From positions 62,001 to 126,000 of the forward strand of contig DATGZX010000114.1 in the NCBI GenBank assembly GCA_035296965.1: a DNA stretch of 64,000 nucleotides, read 5' to 3'. Shown here piece by piece: positions 16,699 through 25,327 of this stretch. The DNA is from DATGZX01 sp035296965. Lineage in GTDB: Bacteria; Planctomycetota; Planctomycetia; Gemmatales; Gemmataceae. Numbering within the stretch: the stretch's first letter is position 1; each line of letters begins with the position of its first letter. The translations under genes were made by a program, and so were the position numbers. The notes beneath the pieces are model-generated. The model was not told where the DNA came from. It searched no databases and saw only the letters and a program-made list of their open reading frames with translations.

Positions 16699-18744
16699 AT
16701 GATGAACGCATCGGGCCTCGATCCGGGATCCTCCTCCTTTGCGGACTTTATCGTGACGCAGGGAGCCGCACTTCGGGCTGAGGATCGCCCGGCAGCCAGC
16801 CGCAAGGAATGGGACGAGCGCAGGGTGAAGTTGCGGCTGGCCATGTTTACAGCCATGGGTTCTTTTCCCGAGAGGGTGTGTCCCTTGGAGCCCAGGGTTG
16901 TCAGCGTGCTGAAGCGCTCCGGGTATCGGATCGAGAACCTCATCTTTCAAAGCAAGCCGGATGTTTGGGTTACCGCAAGTGCGTACGTGCCCGAAGGTAT
17001 TTCTGGCCGTGTGCCTGCGGTTCTCGCCGTGCATGGACATTGGCCCTGGGCCCGCCGAGATCCTGTGGTGCAGGCTCGTTGTGTTGGTCTGGTCAAGCTT
17101 GGCTTCCTTGTACTGGCGGTGGATGCCTTCGGCGCAGGCGAGCGCTACCCGACGCCAGCACGGGGAACCTACCATGGCGCCCTCTTCGGTAGCACCCTCT
17201 GGCCGGTTGGCCAAACTCTCCTGGGGATGCAAGTCTACGACAACAGGCGGGCGGTCGATTATTTACGGGAGCGCCCGGAAGTCGACGGCGCTCGGCTTGG
17301 CATTACCGGGGCATCCGGAGGCGGCAACCAGAGCATGTACGCGGGCGCTCTGGACGAGCGCTTTCGCGCGGTCGTGCCTGTTTGCTCAGTCGGCACATAT
17401 CAGGCGTACTTGCGCGCGGCGTGCTGCGTCTGCGAGGTTCTTCCTAGCGCGCTGCGATTCATGGAAGAGGGGGAAGCATTGGCCCTGGTTGCGCCGCGTG
17501 CTTTGATGGTAATCAGCGCCGCCAAGGACGGCTACCAGTTCAGCGTCGGTGAGGCGACCAAGAGTTTGGCGCGTGCCCGCACGGTCTTCCGGCTCTACGA
17601 GGCCGAGGCCAAGCTTCGTCATGCGATCTTTGATTCGGGCCATGACTACAACCAGCAAATGCGCGAAGCCATGTACGGCTGGATGACGAAATGGCTCAAG
17701 CACGAAGGCGATGGCAAACCAATCCCGGAACCGGAACACGCGATCGAGTCACCGGACGATTTACGTTGTTTTCCAACCGATTCCCGGCCAAAGGGTTTCC
17801 ACTTTCCGCCAACATTTGCCGCTCAAACAGCCGCTACCCTGCTCCTCAAGTATTCAGAGAGGCAACCAGATCACTCCCAGGATTGGGAATCCACGGCCAT
17901 TTACATCCGCGACCAGCTGCGCAAAGAGGTTTTCGGCGACTTTCCCAGGCTCAACACGGCTGCCGCGCAAATAGATAAATCGCAAACTGCAGACAGAATC
18001 ACGACCATTCTCGTTTCCCTGCGTCCGGAGCCCGGACTTATCCTCCGGCTGACTGCCCAGCACCAAAGCAATCTGCGTGGCAGGAGGCCAGCCTGTGTCT
18101 TGCTGCACATGGACGGCAAGGATGAAGCGGTCAAGCATCCGCTCTGGGTCGCACTTCTCAGCAAAGGATGGATTGTACTGTCTGCAGACCTGCGTGCCAC
18201 CGGTGCCTCTCGTCCCGCGGGCGATGCCATCGCCGGCGCCTTGGACCACAATAGCGCTGAACACTCTGTCTGGATCGGCAGGCCGCTCTTGGGACAGTGG
18301 GTATTCGACGTGCTCTCCATTCTGGATTGGATGGGGACGCAACCCGAGATGGATTCGCGCCGATTTGCGGTGGTCGGACTGGGACAAGCAGGCGTCGTGG
18401 CCATTTGCGCGGCCGGGATTTTCGATGATCGGGTCGCTAGCGCCGCTGCCCTGCAAACGCCGGCGACCTACGTGACCAGGCAGGCATATCACGCGGGCAC
18501 CCACATGGGCCTGCTCGCGCCGCGCATAGTGCAAATTGCCGATATACCGCAATTAGCAGCCCTGATTGCTCCCAGGCGCTTGACGCTTGCCGAGGCCATC
18601 TCATTCCAAGGCGAGAAGCTCTCTCTGAAGCAGTTGCAAGGCGCCTATTCCTTTACGCACAGCATCTACAAACTGTACAAGGCCGAGGACCAATTCACGA
18701 TCGCGGCAGAGCTTTCCATGGAGGAACTGGCGGGCAAGTTGTGA
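16699..18744 (+). CDS. Two-lobed alpha/beta hydrolase, acetyl-xylan-esterase-like
   Basis: The 681-residue protein is built from two alpha/beta-hydrolase lobes. In the first, GASGGGNQSMYAG near residue 206 is a proper nucleophile elbow (GxSxGG). DSGHDYNQQM supplies a catalytic His, and VISAAKDG a plausible acidic residue. In the second lobe (from about residue 455) the equivalent elbow reads VVGLGQAGVVAI, where the nucleophile Ser is replaced by Gln, so that half looks inactive. The first lobe resembles large planctomycete acetyl-xylan esterase/dienelactone-hydrolase proteins. There is no clear signal peptide from the chosen ATG; GGAGACGG lies about 10 bases upstream. The gene is monocistronic and convergent with the SPFH operon. 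Confidence 0.75.
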   Translation: MMNASGLDPGSSSFADFIVTQGAALRAEDRPAASRKEWDERRVKLRLAMFTAMGSFPERVCPLEPRVVSVLKRSGYRIENLIFQSKPDVWVTASAYVPEGISGRVPAVLAVHGHWPWARRDPVVQARCVGLVKLGFLVLAVDAFGAGERYPTPARGTYHGALFGSTLWPVGQTLLGMQVYDNRRAVDYLRERPEVDGARLGITGASGGGNQSMYAGALDERFRAVVPVCSVGTYQAYLRAACCVCEVLPSALRFMEEGEALALVAPRALMVISAAKDGYQFSVGEATKSLARARTVFRLYEAEAKLRHAIFDSGHDYNQQMREAMYGWMTKWLKHEGDGKPIPEPEHAIESPDDLRCFPTDSRPKGFHFPPTFAAQTAATLLLKYSERQPDHSQDWESTAIYIRDQLRKEVFGDFPRLNTAAAQIDKSQTADRITTILVSLRPEPGLILRLTAQHQSNLRGRRPACVLLHMDGKDEAVKHPLWVALLSKGWIVLSADLRATGASRPAGDAIAGALDHNSAEHSVWIGRPLLGQWVFDVLSILDWMGTQPEMDSRRFAVVGLGQAGVVAICAAGIFDDRVASAAALQTPATYVTRQAYHAGTHMGLLAPRIVQIADIPQLAALIAPRRLTLAEAISFQGEKLSLKQLQGAYSFTHSIYKLYKAEDQFTIAAELSMEELAGKL

Positions 18745-18830
18745 TGAGGTTTTCCGGAGGAAACTTCTTATTGCACGTCGCCTCGATTGTGGTGTAAGCG
18801 ATGCGCAACCTATGCGGGGAGACTGCGCTC

Positions 18831-19772
18831 CTATTTCTTTCTTGGCATCGGCGGCGTGACCGTGAGGTCGAGGCCGTCGCTGCCGAGATGGCTATCTAGC
18901 AGATCGATCCTGCCGTTGTCTTTCATGTTCAGCAGCAATTTACCCATTTCATCCCACCAGATGCCGGCCAGGAAATCGGGATTCTTCTCTCGTAGCTCAT
19001 GGTATTGTTCGAGACGTTTCTCGAAATTGGCCGCCTCGGCTTTTGCCAGGACAAGCTGCTCCCGAACGTAGGCCGACGTCATCTTTTCGATGCGATTCCT
19101 TTCTGAACTGGCTTCGCGAAGTCGCCGGGCCGCATTCTGTTCGGCCTCATGTGTGCGGGTGCGGATCGAGGTTTGGGCGCGCGTGACGTCGTCAAAGGCC
19201 GGCTTGACTTCATCGGGAGGCAGAAGATAGGCGACGCTGGCACCGCGAATCACCAGGCCCAGCCGATAAGGCTCGATGCGCTCCTGCGTGCGCTGGGTCA
19301 ACAAATCCGGAAGTTCGATCTTGCTGCGGAGCAGCACCTCATCGACCGTGCGCCCGGCCACCCACTCCGCCAATGATGCCTCGGCAGCCCGGGCGATGAT
19401 GTCGTCGGCGCGCTCCGCCTGAAGGACATAATCCTCCACCTGCTCATCGCGGATAGCGTAATCGAGCATGACCTGGATATTGACCAGGTTATGATCGCCG
19501 GTCAGGAGCTGGCCCCGCGGTGTGGTCAAATCGTTGTCTTCCGCTTCTGGCCGATAGCCCAGATGAATGCGTCTCAGGAAATCCACGGGCACGCGATCGA
19601 CACGTTCCATGCCGTAAGGCAGGCCGATGCGCAATCCCGGCCCTGGCTTGTCCACAACCCGGCCAAAGCGACGCACGACGGCGCGCTCGCCCGGTCGAAC
19701 CTGCGTCACCCCCGTGAGCAGATAACCGGCCAGTAAGATCGCCAGAAAAGCGGCAAGATAGCGCACGATCAA
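18831..19772 (-). CDS. SPFH/band 7 protein, HflK-like (third gene of SPFH operon)
   Basis: The 313-residue protein has one N-terminal membrane helix (YLAAFLAILLAGYLLTGV). A band 7 domain follows directly (VRPGERAVVRRFGRVVDKPGPGLRIGLPYGMERV), with DHNLVNIQVMLDYAI in the middle of the domain. A long charged coiled-coil region (about 195-275) ends in a short tail. The strand pattern and the GDxNLV motif are those of HflK-type prohibitin relatives, which assemble into large membrane rings and modulate FtsH. Its ATG overlaps the stop of the preceding gene as ATGA (19769-19772), so translation is coupled. No ftsH is present in the window. Confidence 0.88.
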   Translation of the reverse strand: MIVRYLAAFLAILLAGYLLTGVTQVRPGERAVVRRFGRVVDKPGPGLRIGLPYGMERVDRVPVDFLRRIHLGYRPEAEDNDLTTPRGQLLTGDHNLVNIQVMLDYAIRDEQVEDYVLQAERADDIIARAAEASLAEWVAGRTVDEVLLRSKIELPDLLTQRTQERIEPYRLGLVIRGASVAYLLPPDEVKPAFDDVTRAQTSIRTRTHEAEQNAARRLREASSERNRIEKMTSAYVREQLVLAKAEAANFEKRLEQYHELREKNPDFLAGIWWDEMGKLLLNMKDNGRIDLLDSHLGSDGLDLTVTPPMPRKK

Positions 19773-20809
19773 TGCCCTCCGCCTGCGAGCGGCTGCTTGG
19801 ATGTTAGCGGCCCCGCGTTCGCTTTGGACTTCACCGCCGGCGCCTCAGGGCTCGGCGGCTTGAAGAGCAGGTCAAAAAGTTCGCGGTGACTGGAGAGCAA
19901 CAAGACCGTTTTGTTGTCGCCAAGGATCTGCTGGTACTCATTGAGTTTCTTCAGGAAGGCATAAAACGCAACGTCCTTGGCATGTGCTTCGTTGCGAATC
20001 CGGTCAGCCATCGCATCGGCCGCACCTTTCTCGCGCTGCTCCCGGGCGTGTGCATCGGTGAGCATGGTGCGCGCCTCATACTCTGCCTGGCTCTTGATGT
20101 TCTCCGCCAACTGAGCTCCCTCGCTCTGATAGTCCGAGACCTTCTTGTTTCGTTCGCTGCGGATGCGATCGAATATGGCCTCGCGCACCTGGGGCGGATA
20201 ATTGAAGCGGCGCAGGCGGATATCGACGATTTCAATGCCGTACGCCTGTCGAGCGCTAGCCTTCAGGCTCTCCTTGTTACCGGCGTCGCTGCCTGTCTCA
20301 TCCTCGGTCCCAAGGAGCTGGCGGTTTAACTTCTCCATGCGCTGGTCGGCATGCGCGTTCGAAGCCACGCTGATCAGGTCCTCTAGCTTCATGTTGCCGA
20401 TGACGGCGCCCAGTCGGCTGCTGATCTGTTGCCCCAAGATTGCTTCCGCCCGCTCTGGGGTGCCAACAGTGCGAACAAAGCGGTCGACACCCTTGGCACC
20501 ATCAATCCGCCAGCAAACATAGGCGCTCATGGTCAGCGTTTTGTCGATGGTCTGGCCCAGTGCATCGTGCGTCAGCAGCTCGGCCGACGGCAAGTCGAAT
20601 ACTTGCAGGCGGTGGTCCAGGCGCTGCACGGACTGCACCGGCCAGGGAAATTTGAAGTGGAGCCCGGCATCGGTTGCGCCGTCCAGCGTCTTTACGGGCT
20701 TGCCGAACTCGGTGACATAGACGAATTCAGCGCGATCGACACAGAAAAGAGCACTGCCAATCGACGCGACCGCCGCGATGCCGATTAATAAGAGAAGAAG
20801 AATTCGCAT
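19769..20809 (-). CDS. hflC: SPFH/band 7 protein, HflC-like (second gene of SPFH operon)
   Basis: The 346-residue protein has an N-terminal membrane helix (RILLLLLIGIAAVASIGSALF). The HflC signature VDRAEFVYVTEFGKPVKTLDGATDAGLHFKFPWP then leads into a band 7 domain. Long helices with RRFNYPPQVREAIFDRIRSERNKK, nearly identical to the conserved HflC segment, follow, and then a flexible Pro-rich C terminus. The start at 20809 (MRILLLLL) is chosen because TTGGAG stands just before it and it falls 22 bp after the upstream stop. An alternative ATG at 20848 would overlap the fusion gene. HflC and HflK form hetero-oligomeric cages on FtsH in E. coli. Here HflC lies between two different HflK-like partners. 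Confidence 0.9.
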   Translation of the reverse strand: MRILLLLLIGIAAVASIGSALFCVDRAEFVYVTEFGKPVKTLDGATDAGLHFKFPWPVQSVQRLDHRLQVFDLPSAELLTHDALGQTIDKTLTMSAYVCWRIDGAKGVDRFVRTVGTPERAEAILGQQISSRLGAVIGNMKLEDLISVASNAHADQRMEKLNRQLLGTEDETGSDAGNKESLKASARQAYGIEIVDIRLRRFNYPPQVREAIFDRIRSERNKKVSDYQSEGAQLAENIKSQAEYEARTMLTDAHAREQREKGAADAMADRIRNEAHAKDVAFYAFLKKLNEYQQILGDNKTVLLLSSHRELFDLLFKPPSPEAPAVKSKANAGPLTSKQPLAGGGH

Positions 20810-20831
20810 GATGCTCCAATCCACGTTGTCA

Positions 20832-23800
20832 TCAAGGTCCCTCGTCATGTCCTTCCGGCCGAGCGCCGCGCCGCAGCGCCGGGGCGCGCTCCGGAGAGAT
20901 GATTTGCGGGACCGGCACCCGGAGTTGCTCCGGGTCGAGCAGCAATAAATGACGCCGTCCGGGTACATTATCGGCGTCGATGATTATCTTTTCGCGGCCT
21001 GCCAGAGCACGGCCAAGGCTGTCCCAGAACAGACGAAAATCGGTCAGGGCGGCGAGCCGGGCGAGGGCTTCCTGACGCTCCTGGGCGTACGCCTGATAGG
21101 CAGAAGGAGCTGGCCGGCCAGAGCATGCATTGCGGAGTGCCCCTAAGAAGAGACGGCATTCCTCCCAAACAGGCAGGCGCGAGCGCACTGCATACTTGCT
21201 TAAGAAAACGGACTGGGCTGCTTCTTCACGCTTCACCACCTCGTGGGCCGACGCCTGGGCTTGTCTCGTAATTTGTAAAGCCGCCGCCGCGCTGGCCCGC
21301 TTCTTCCGGATCGCATCCGCCTGAGCCTCATTGACCATGCGATCGCGCGCCTCCATTGCCTTGGTGACATCGTGATAAGCAGGAACGACCTCTTGCGGCG
21401 GGTGCAGGTCGTGAAGCGCCAAACCGTCCACGCGAATTCCTAGTTTGCCGTATTGCCGGCAACGCTCTTCGATCCGCGCGAGAGACTCCTGCTGAAAACG
21501 CTCGCGGTTCGTGGTCAAGAGATCGAGGAAGGGCTGACTCGCCACCGATTCACGCAGTACGGATTCGGCAATCGCACGAAGGACGGAGCCGGCATCGCGC
21601 ACCTCGAATAGGTAAGTGCGCACCTGAGCCGGGTCGATCGTGTAACGGACAGTGGCTTGCACTTCCACCAGGTTGCCGTCGCCCGTGATCATCACGGATT
21701 CATCACTCCAGGGGCCGGCACTATCCACTCCGTGAGGGCTGGCCCATGTGAGGGTGCTCGGCGCCGCTGGTGACTGAGATTGCGATCGGAAGCCGATTTC
21801 GAGCGTCTGGATGCGTGCCGGCTGGACGCGCACAACCTCTTCCACGGGCCAGGGCCAGCGCCAATGCAGGCCGGGTTTCAGGTCTGCCACCGGTGCTCCG
21901 AAACGCCGGACGACTGCCAGCTCATCGGCTGCGACTCGAGTCACTCCGCTCAAAGCACAGAGCGCAATAGCGGCCGTTGCTGCAACTGCCAGGATGGAAC
22001 GCCAATAATGCTCGAGCCGGTGCAGGATTTCGTGGCCGTCGAACTGATGCTCCATCCAGCGATCGACCGCATGCATGGCCCGCCGCAGACCCGAAAAGGC
22101 CCGGCTGTCCGCCTTGCGCTCGAACCAGAGGAGGCGCATGGCATTGAGCAAGACAGCGAGCGAGCCGATCTGATGGTAGATTACGGCGACCAGGGGCGAC
22201 TGCTCGTACCACAGCGCCGAAGGAGCAAGCAAGGGCCAAAGCCAGGCCGTGAGCACAATGCCGACGGCGTTTACCCCGAAAGCAAAAACGATAATGTTCT
22301 GACGAATGATGTGCATGGTCTGCCGCGACAGACGCACGAGCAGCGGGAGGGATCGGAGCGGATCGCCCATGAGGACGATATCGCCAGCTTCGGCCGCCAG
22401 GTCCGATCCTGTGCTGCCAATTGCCAGGCCTACGTTTGCGCGGGCGAGCGCCGGGGCGTCGTTGATCCCGTCGCCAACCATCGCCGTGCGTCGTTCGTGC
22501 TGCCAATTTGTAATAAAATCAGCCTTTTGCTCAGGCAGAAGTTCAGCGTGCACTTCGTCGATTCCGACCGCGGCGGCCACCGACCGAGCTACGGCCGCCC
22601 GATCTCCCGTCAGAAGGGCAATATGGTCAATGCCAAGTTCTCGAAGCTGGGACACCACCTCGCGGGCTTCACCGCGCACCCTATCGCGGACGCCGATAAC
22701 CCCCAGCACGGTGCCGTTGCGAGCCACGAGCAAGCCGGTTTGGCCCGATGCGTCGAGTGTTTCGAGCGCAGCCGTGGCCTCAGGTGGAATGACGATCCGC
22801 AGCTCTTCCAGCAGCCGCGCCGTCCCAACTACCAAGGTGCCCTGTGCAGCGATGGCTACGACGCCTGCCCCTGGGTGTGCGACGAAGGTCTCGACATTTT
22901 CTGAGGACAAGCCACGTGTGGCAGCCGTCCCGGCAAGAAGACAGGCGATGGGGTGCTCGCTCCGCTGTTCTGCCGTGGCTGCGGCGCGCAGCAACTCTTC
23001 GGGCGCCACGCCTGGCAGGCCTACCAGGTCGCCTAGCTCCAACTTCCCTTCCGTCAGGGTTCCGGTCTTGTCGAAGGCAAACGCCTGCACACCAGCGAGG
23101 CGTTCCAGGGCCGATCCGCCTTTGATGAGGACACCGGTGCCTGCAAGACGCCCGAGCGCCGCGATGACCGCCGCCGGTGTGGCCAGGATCAGGGGACAGG
23201 GGCAGGCCACGACCAAGACTGCAAGCGCGGGATACACACTGGCGCGAAGGTCGTTCAGCCCGAGCTTGCCGCCTTCAGGCAGGCCTTTCCAATGCAGACC
23301 CAAGGTTGTGAGGAATGTGAGTGCAGCTAGTCCTAGCACGGCCGGCAGGAAATAGAAGGCCATCTTGTCTGCGGTGCGCTCGAGCGGGGCCTTGTCCTTG
23401 AGGGCACGGGCAGTCAGCTCTATTACCCTGCCAGCCACCGTCTGCTCTGCGACGCGCTGTGCCTCGATGGTCAACGCCCCAAACTGGTTCAGCGACCCTG
23501 CCAGAACTTCCTCGCCTGGGCCCTTCTCGACGGGCATGCTCTCGCCGGTCAGCGCGCTGCAATCGATGGCGGAGCGCCCCTCGAGAACAACTCCGTCCAC
23601 AGGGATTCGCGCCCCGGGCTTGACCACGACCTTGTCGCCGAGTTGCAGGTCTCCCGTGAGAACGCGAACCTCTTGACCTTCGCGGAGGACCCAGCAGCGC
23701 CGGGGAAAGACCTCGACGATGCGCTGGATCGCCCGTTGCGTGCGCTCGAACGTGAAACTTTCCAGACACTCCCCCAGCATGCCAATAAAGACAATCTCAG

Positions 23801-24095
23801 CCGCTACGAGAGGTTCGCCGATCAGGATGGCTGCGATACAGGCGATCGCAATGGCCAGGTCAGCTCCCAGGCGCCCTTCGAGAAGGCTTTCCACGGAGCC
23901 GTAAAGGACCCTTGCGCCCCCGAGGATCGCAGCGAGGAGGGCGATACGGTAGCCGGAAACCTCAGGAGGTTGTCCGCTGAATTTCAGCGCCAGATCGACG
24001 CCGATGATCAGACCCAGCAGCCCTGTCAGGGAGTAGAGCGAAAGGTTGCTCTCCCGGTGAAAGGCTCCCTCGGCGTGCGAAATTTCGCGGTGCAT
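20832..24095 (-). CDS. P1B-type metal ATPase fused to an HflK-like SPFH domain
   Basis: One uninterrupted 1087-residue frame carries two proteins. Residues 1-660 are a complete P1B ATPase: actuator TGES (183-186), intramembrane metal motif CPC (298-300), phosphorylation site DKTGTLTEG (342-350), SEHP (379-382), TGD (497-499) and GDGINDAP (541-548). There is no N-terminal HMA metal-binding domain. A basic linker (about 660-700) leads to a membrane helix (700-718) and a band 7/HflK domain (720-960) with GDGNLVEVQATVRYTI. A tail that includes a region of Glu/Ala helices follows. The CPC motif fits Cu, Ag, Zn or Cd transport; the later helices do not decide which. The start is the ATG at 24095; upstream in-frame codons to 24353 look non-coding. 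It heads a three-gene SPFH operon. Confidence 0.88.
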   Translation of the reverse strand: MHREISHAEGAFHRESNLSLYSLTGLLGLIIGVDLALKFSGQPPEVSGYRIALLAAILGGARVLYGSVESLLEGRLGADLAIAIACIAAILIGEPLVAAEIVFIGMLGECLESFTFERTQRAIQRIVEVFPRRCWVLREGQEVRVLTGDLQLGDKVVVKPGARIPVDGVVLEGRSAIDCSALTGESMPVEKGPGEEVLAGSLNQFGALTIEAQRVAEQTVAGRVIELTARALKDKAPLERTADKMAFYFLPAVLGLAALTFLTTLGLHWKGLPEGGKLGLNDLRASVYPALAVLVVACPCPLILATPAAVIAALGRLAGTGVLIKGGSALERLAGVQAFAFDKTGTLTEGKLELGDLVGLPGVAPEELLRAAATAEQRSEHPIACLLAGTAATRGLSSENVETFVAHPGAGVVAIAAQGTLVVGTARLLEELRIVIPPEATAALETLDASGQTGLLVARNGTVLGVIGVRDRVRGEAREVVSQLRELGIDHIALLTGDRAAVARSVAAAVGIDEVHAELLPEQKADFITNWQHERRTAMVGDGINDAPALARANVGLAIGSTGSDLAAEAGDIVLMGDPLRSLPLLVRLSRQTMHIIRQNIIVFAFGVNAVGIVLTAWLWPLLAPSALWYEQSPLVAVIYHQIGSLAVLLNAMRLLWFERKADSRAFSGLRRAMHAVDRWMEHQFDGHEILHRLEHYWRSILAVAATAAIALCALSGVTRVAADELAVVRRFGAPVADLKPGLHWRWPWPVEEVVRVQPARIQTLEIGFRSQSQSPAAPSTLTWASPHGVDSAGPWSDESVMITGDGNLVEVQATVRYTIDPAQVRTYLFEVRDAGSVLRAIAESVLRESVASQPFLDLLTTNRERFQQESLARIEERCRQYGKLGIRVDGLALHDLHPPQEVVPAYHDVTKAMEARDRMVNEAQADAIRKKRASAAAALQITRQAQASAHEVVKREEAAQSVFLSKYAVRSRLPVWEECRLFLGALRNACSGRPAPSAYQAYAQERQEALARLAALTDFRLFWDSLGRALAGREKIIIDADNVPGRRHLLLLDPEQLRVPVPQIISPERAPALRRGARPEGHDEGP

Positions 24096-24257
24096 GAATG
24101 GCCATCCGTCCGGAGGCTCGAACCGGCGCAGATAAGACTTATTGCAGATCCAATGAGCGTAATTCAGGCTACGGGCGCCGAGCGAATGAGTCAAGTTCGC
24201 TGGGGGGCTGCGTGTTCGATAAGCTGAGAGTACTTCAGAAGGGAGTGGAAACTCTTC

Positions 24258-24908
24258 ATGCCCATCTATTATTTCCTGATCGATGATACGCTCTTTCAGC
24301 GAAGGATTGTCCCGGCACTTGCGGATACCTGGCGAGGGACCAGCTTCCAACATTGCCGTGAACTATGCGCCTCGTTACTTCCGGCTGCCCACTCGTTTGC
24401 GGAAAAATATCATGTCGGACCTGAAGAGCCACTTTTGTCGAAGGTTGCGCGCGGTATACCTTTCGACCGGCACTACTTTCAACTCCTTGTTGGGGAGATC
24501 TTCCTCTTTACAGCTTCGGAAATTCCCGAAATCGAAGTCACTCCAGAGACGTTATGCCATCTCCTCGCTCCGGACCTGTCGTGGCAGACGCCGGTGCCGC
24601 GCGAGGGATCAGCTCCCATTCAGCGGGCCCTATACGGATCGCGTGATATCACATTCGGCAGTAAGGTGTTCCGACCTGACCTGGCAGGCCTTAACGATGT
24701 GCACGACGTTGTTGAGCTTTCGGCCTATCTGGAATGTGTAGATTCCGGGAGCTGGACGATTGAGCGTCTGCGCCAGATAAGCAGTCTAAAGGACGACGCG
24801 GACCGGGAGGATGAATTGGAGCTCGCCAAGGAGTGGTTTCCCTTTCTTCTGCAGCTTTACCGCCGTGCAGTGAACCGAAACGAAGTGATCGTCAGTGAGA
24901 TTCTGTGA
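24258..24908 (+). CDS. Conserved-looking protein of unknown function
   Basis: The 216-residue soluble protein (MPIYYFLIDDTLFQRRIVPAL...) is of mixed alpha/beta composition, with hydrophobic strands early (YYFLIDD) and an acidic helix near the end (KDDADREDELELAKEWFPFLLQLYRRAV). There is no signal peptide, membrane segment or known motif. Codon use matches its neighbours, and the antisense frame here is only the non-coding 5' extension of the ATPase frame, so I take this as the real gene. It is divergent from the ATPase-SPFH operon with a 162-bp shared promoter region and is followed by a strong hairpin. It might be an immunity/SMI1-like or lineage-specific protein, but nothing in the sequence decides this. 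Confidence 0.65.
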   Translation: MPIYYFLIDDTLFQRRIVPALADTWRGTSFQHCRELCASLLPAAHSFAEKYHVGPEEPLLSKVARGIPFDRHYFQLLVGEIFLFTASEIPEIEVTPETLCHLLAPDLSWQTPVPREGSAPIQRALYGSRDITFGSKVFRPDLAGLNDVHDVVELSAYLECVDSGSWTIERLRQISSLKDDADREDELELAKEWFPFLLQLYRRAVNRNEVIVSEIL

Positions 24909-24936
24909 ATTCGATGTGGAAGGCGCACTATGGAGG

Positions 24937-25013
24937 AAACAAAAGCGGCGGAAAAGCGCCGCAGTCCAAGGAAGTCCCTTTGGGAGTGCGGCGCTTTTCC
25001 GCCGCTTTTGTTT
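24937..25013 (+). terminator. Perfect 27-bp hairpin, terminator or palindromic repeat
   Basis: Arms 24937-24963 and 24987-25013 are perfect reverse complements over 27 bases. They enclose a 23-base loop, and the right arm ends in TTTTGTTTT. The arm contains GCGGCGGAAAAGCGCCGC, itself nearly self-complementary, so two alternative folds exist. It lies 28 bp after the stop of the preceding gene and fits a very strong intrinsic terminator. The rest of the gap to 25327 shows no gene. Confidence 0.8.
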
Positions 25014-25327
25014 TCCATTCCTCCACGATTCAATCCGCCAACCCTTTAGAATTTGCGAAACTCGAATTAAGAGTGGGAGTTCAAGCCGTGACTGCCCCTA
25101 CTGCCCTGGAGAATTTCTCCATAGAAAGAAGGACGGAGCAAGAGCGCTCGCCGGCATCCCCCAGTCCAGCTTAAATCCTGTCTGGCCGGGAACATTGCCA
25201 GAGTTGCCTGCGTACAGAATCGCGGGGCTACGCTTCTCCTGTTTCTGTCATCGGTTGTCGATCTGAGTTGCCTAAATCGGCTCCGCTCTGCCATCGTGGG
25301 TCGGATGCTTGTGGAGGGTTAGCTTCT

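Noticed and set aside
21780..22904. 374-codon plus-strand frame
   Set aside because: It is antisense to the conserved ATPase/SPFH gene, with low-complexity composition and no motif.
24096..24353. N-terminal extension of the P1B ATPase frame by 86 codons
   Set aside because: The added residues have no family features, and the stretch overlaps the start region of the gene at 24258; the ATG at 24095 gives a sensible start.
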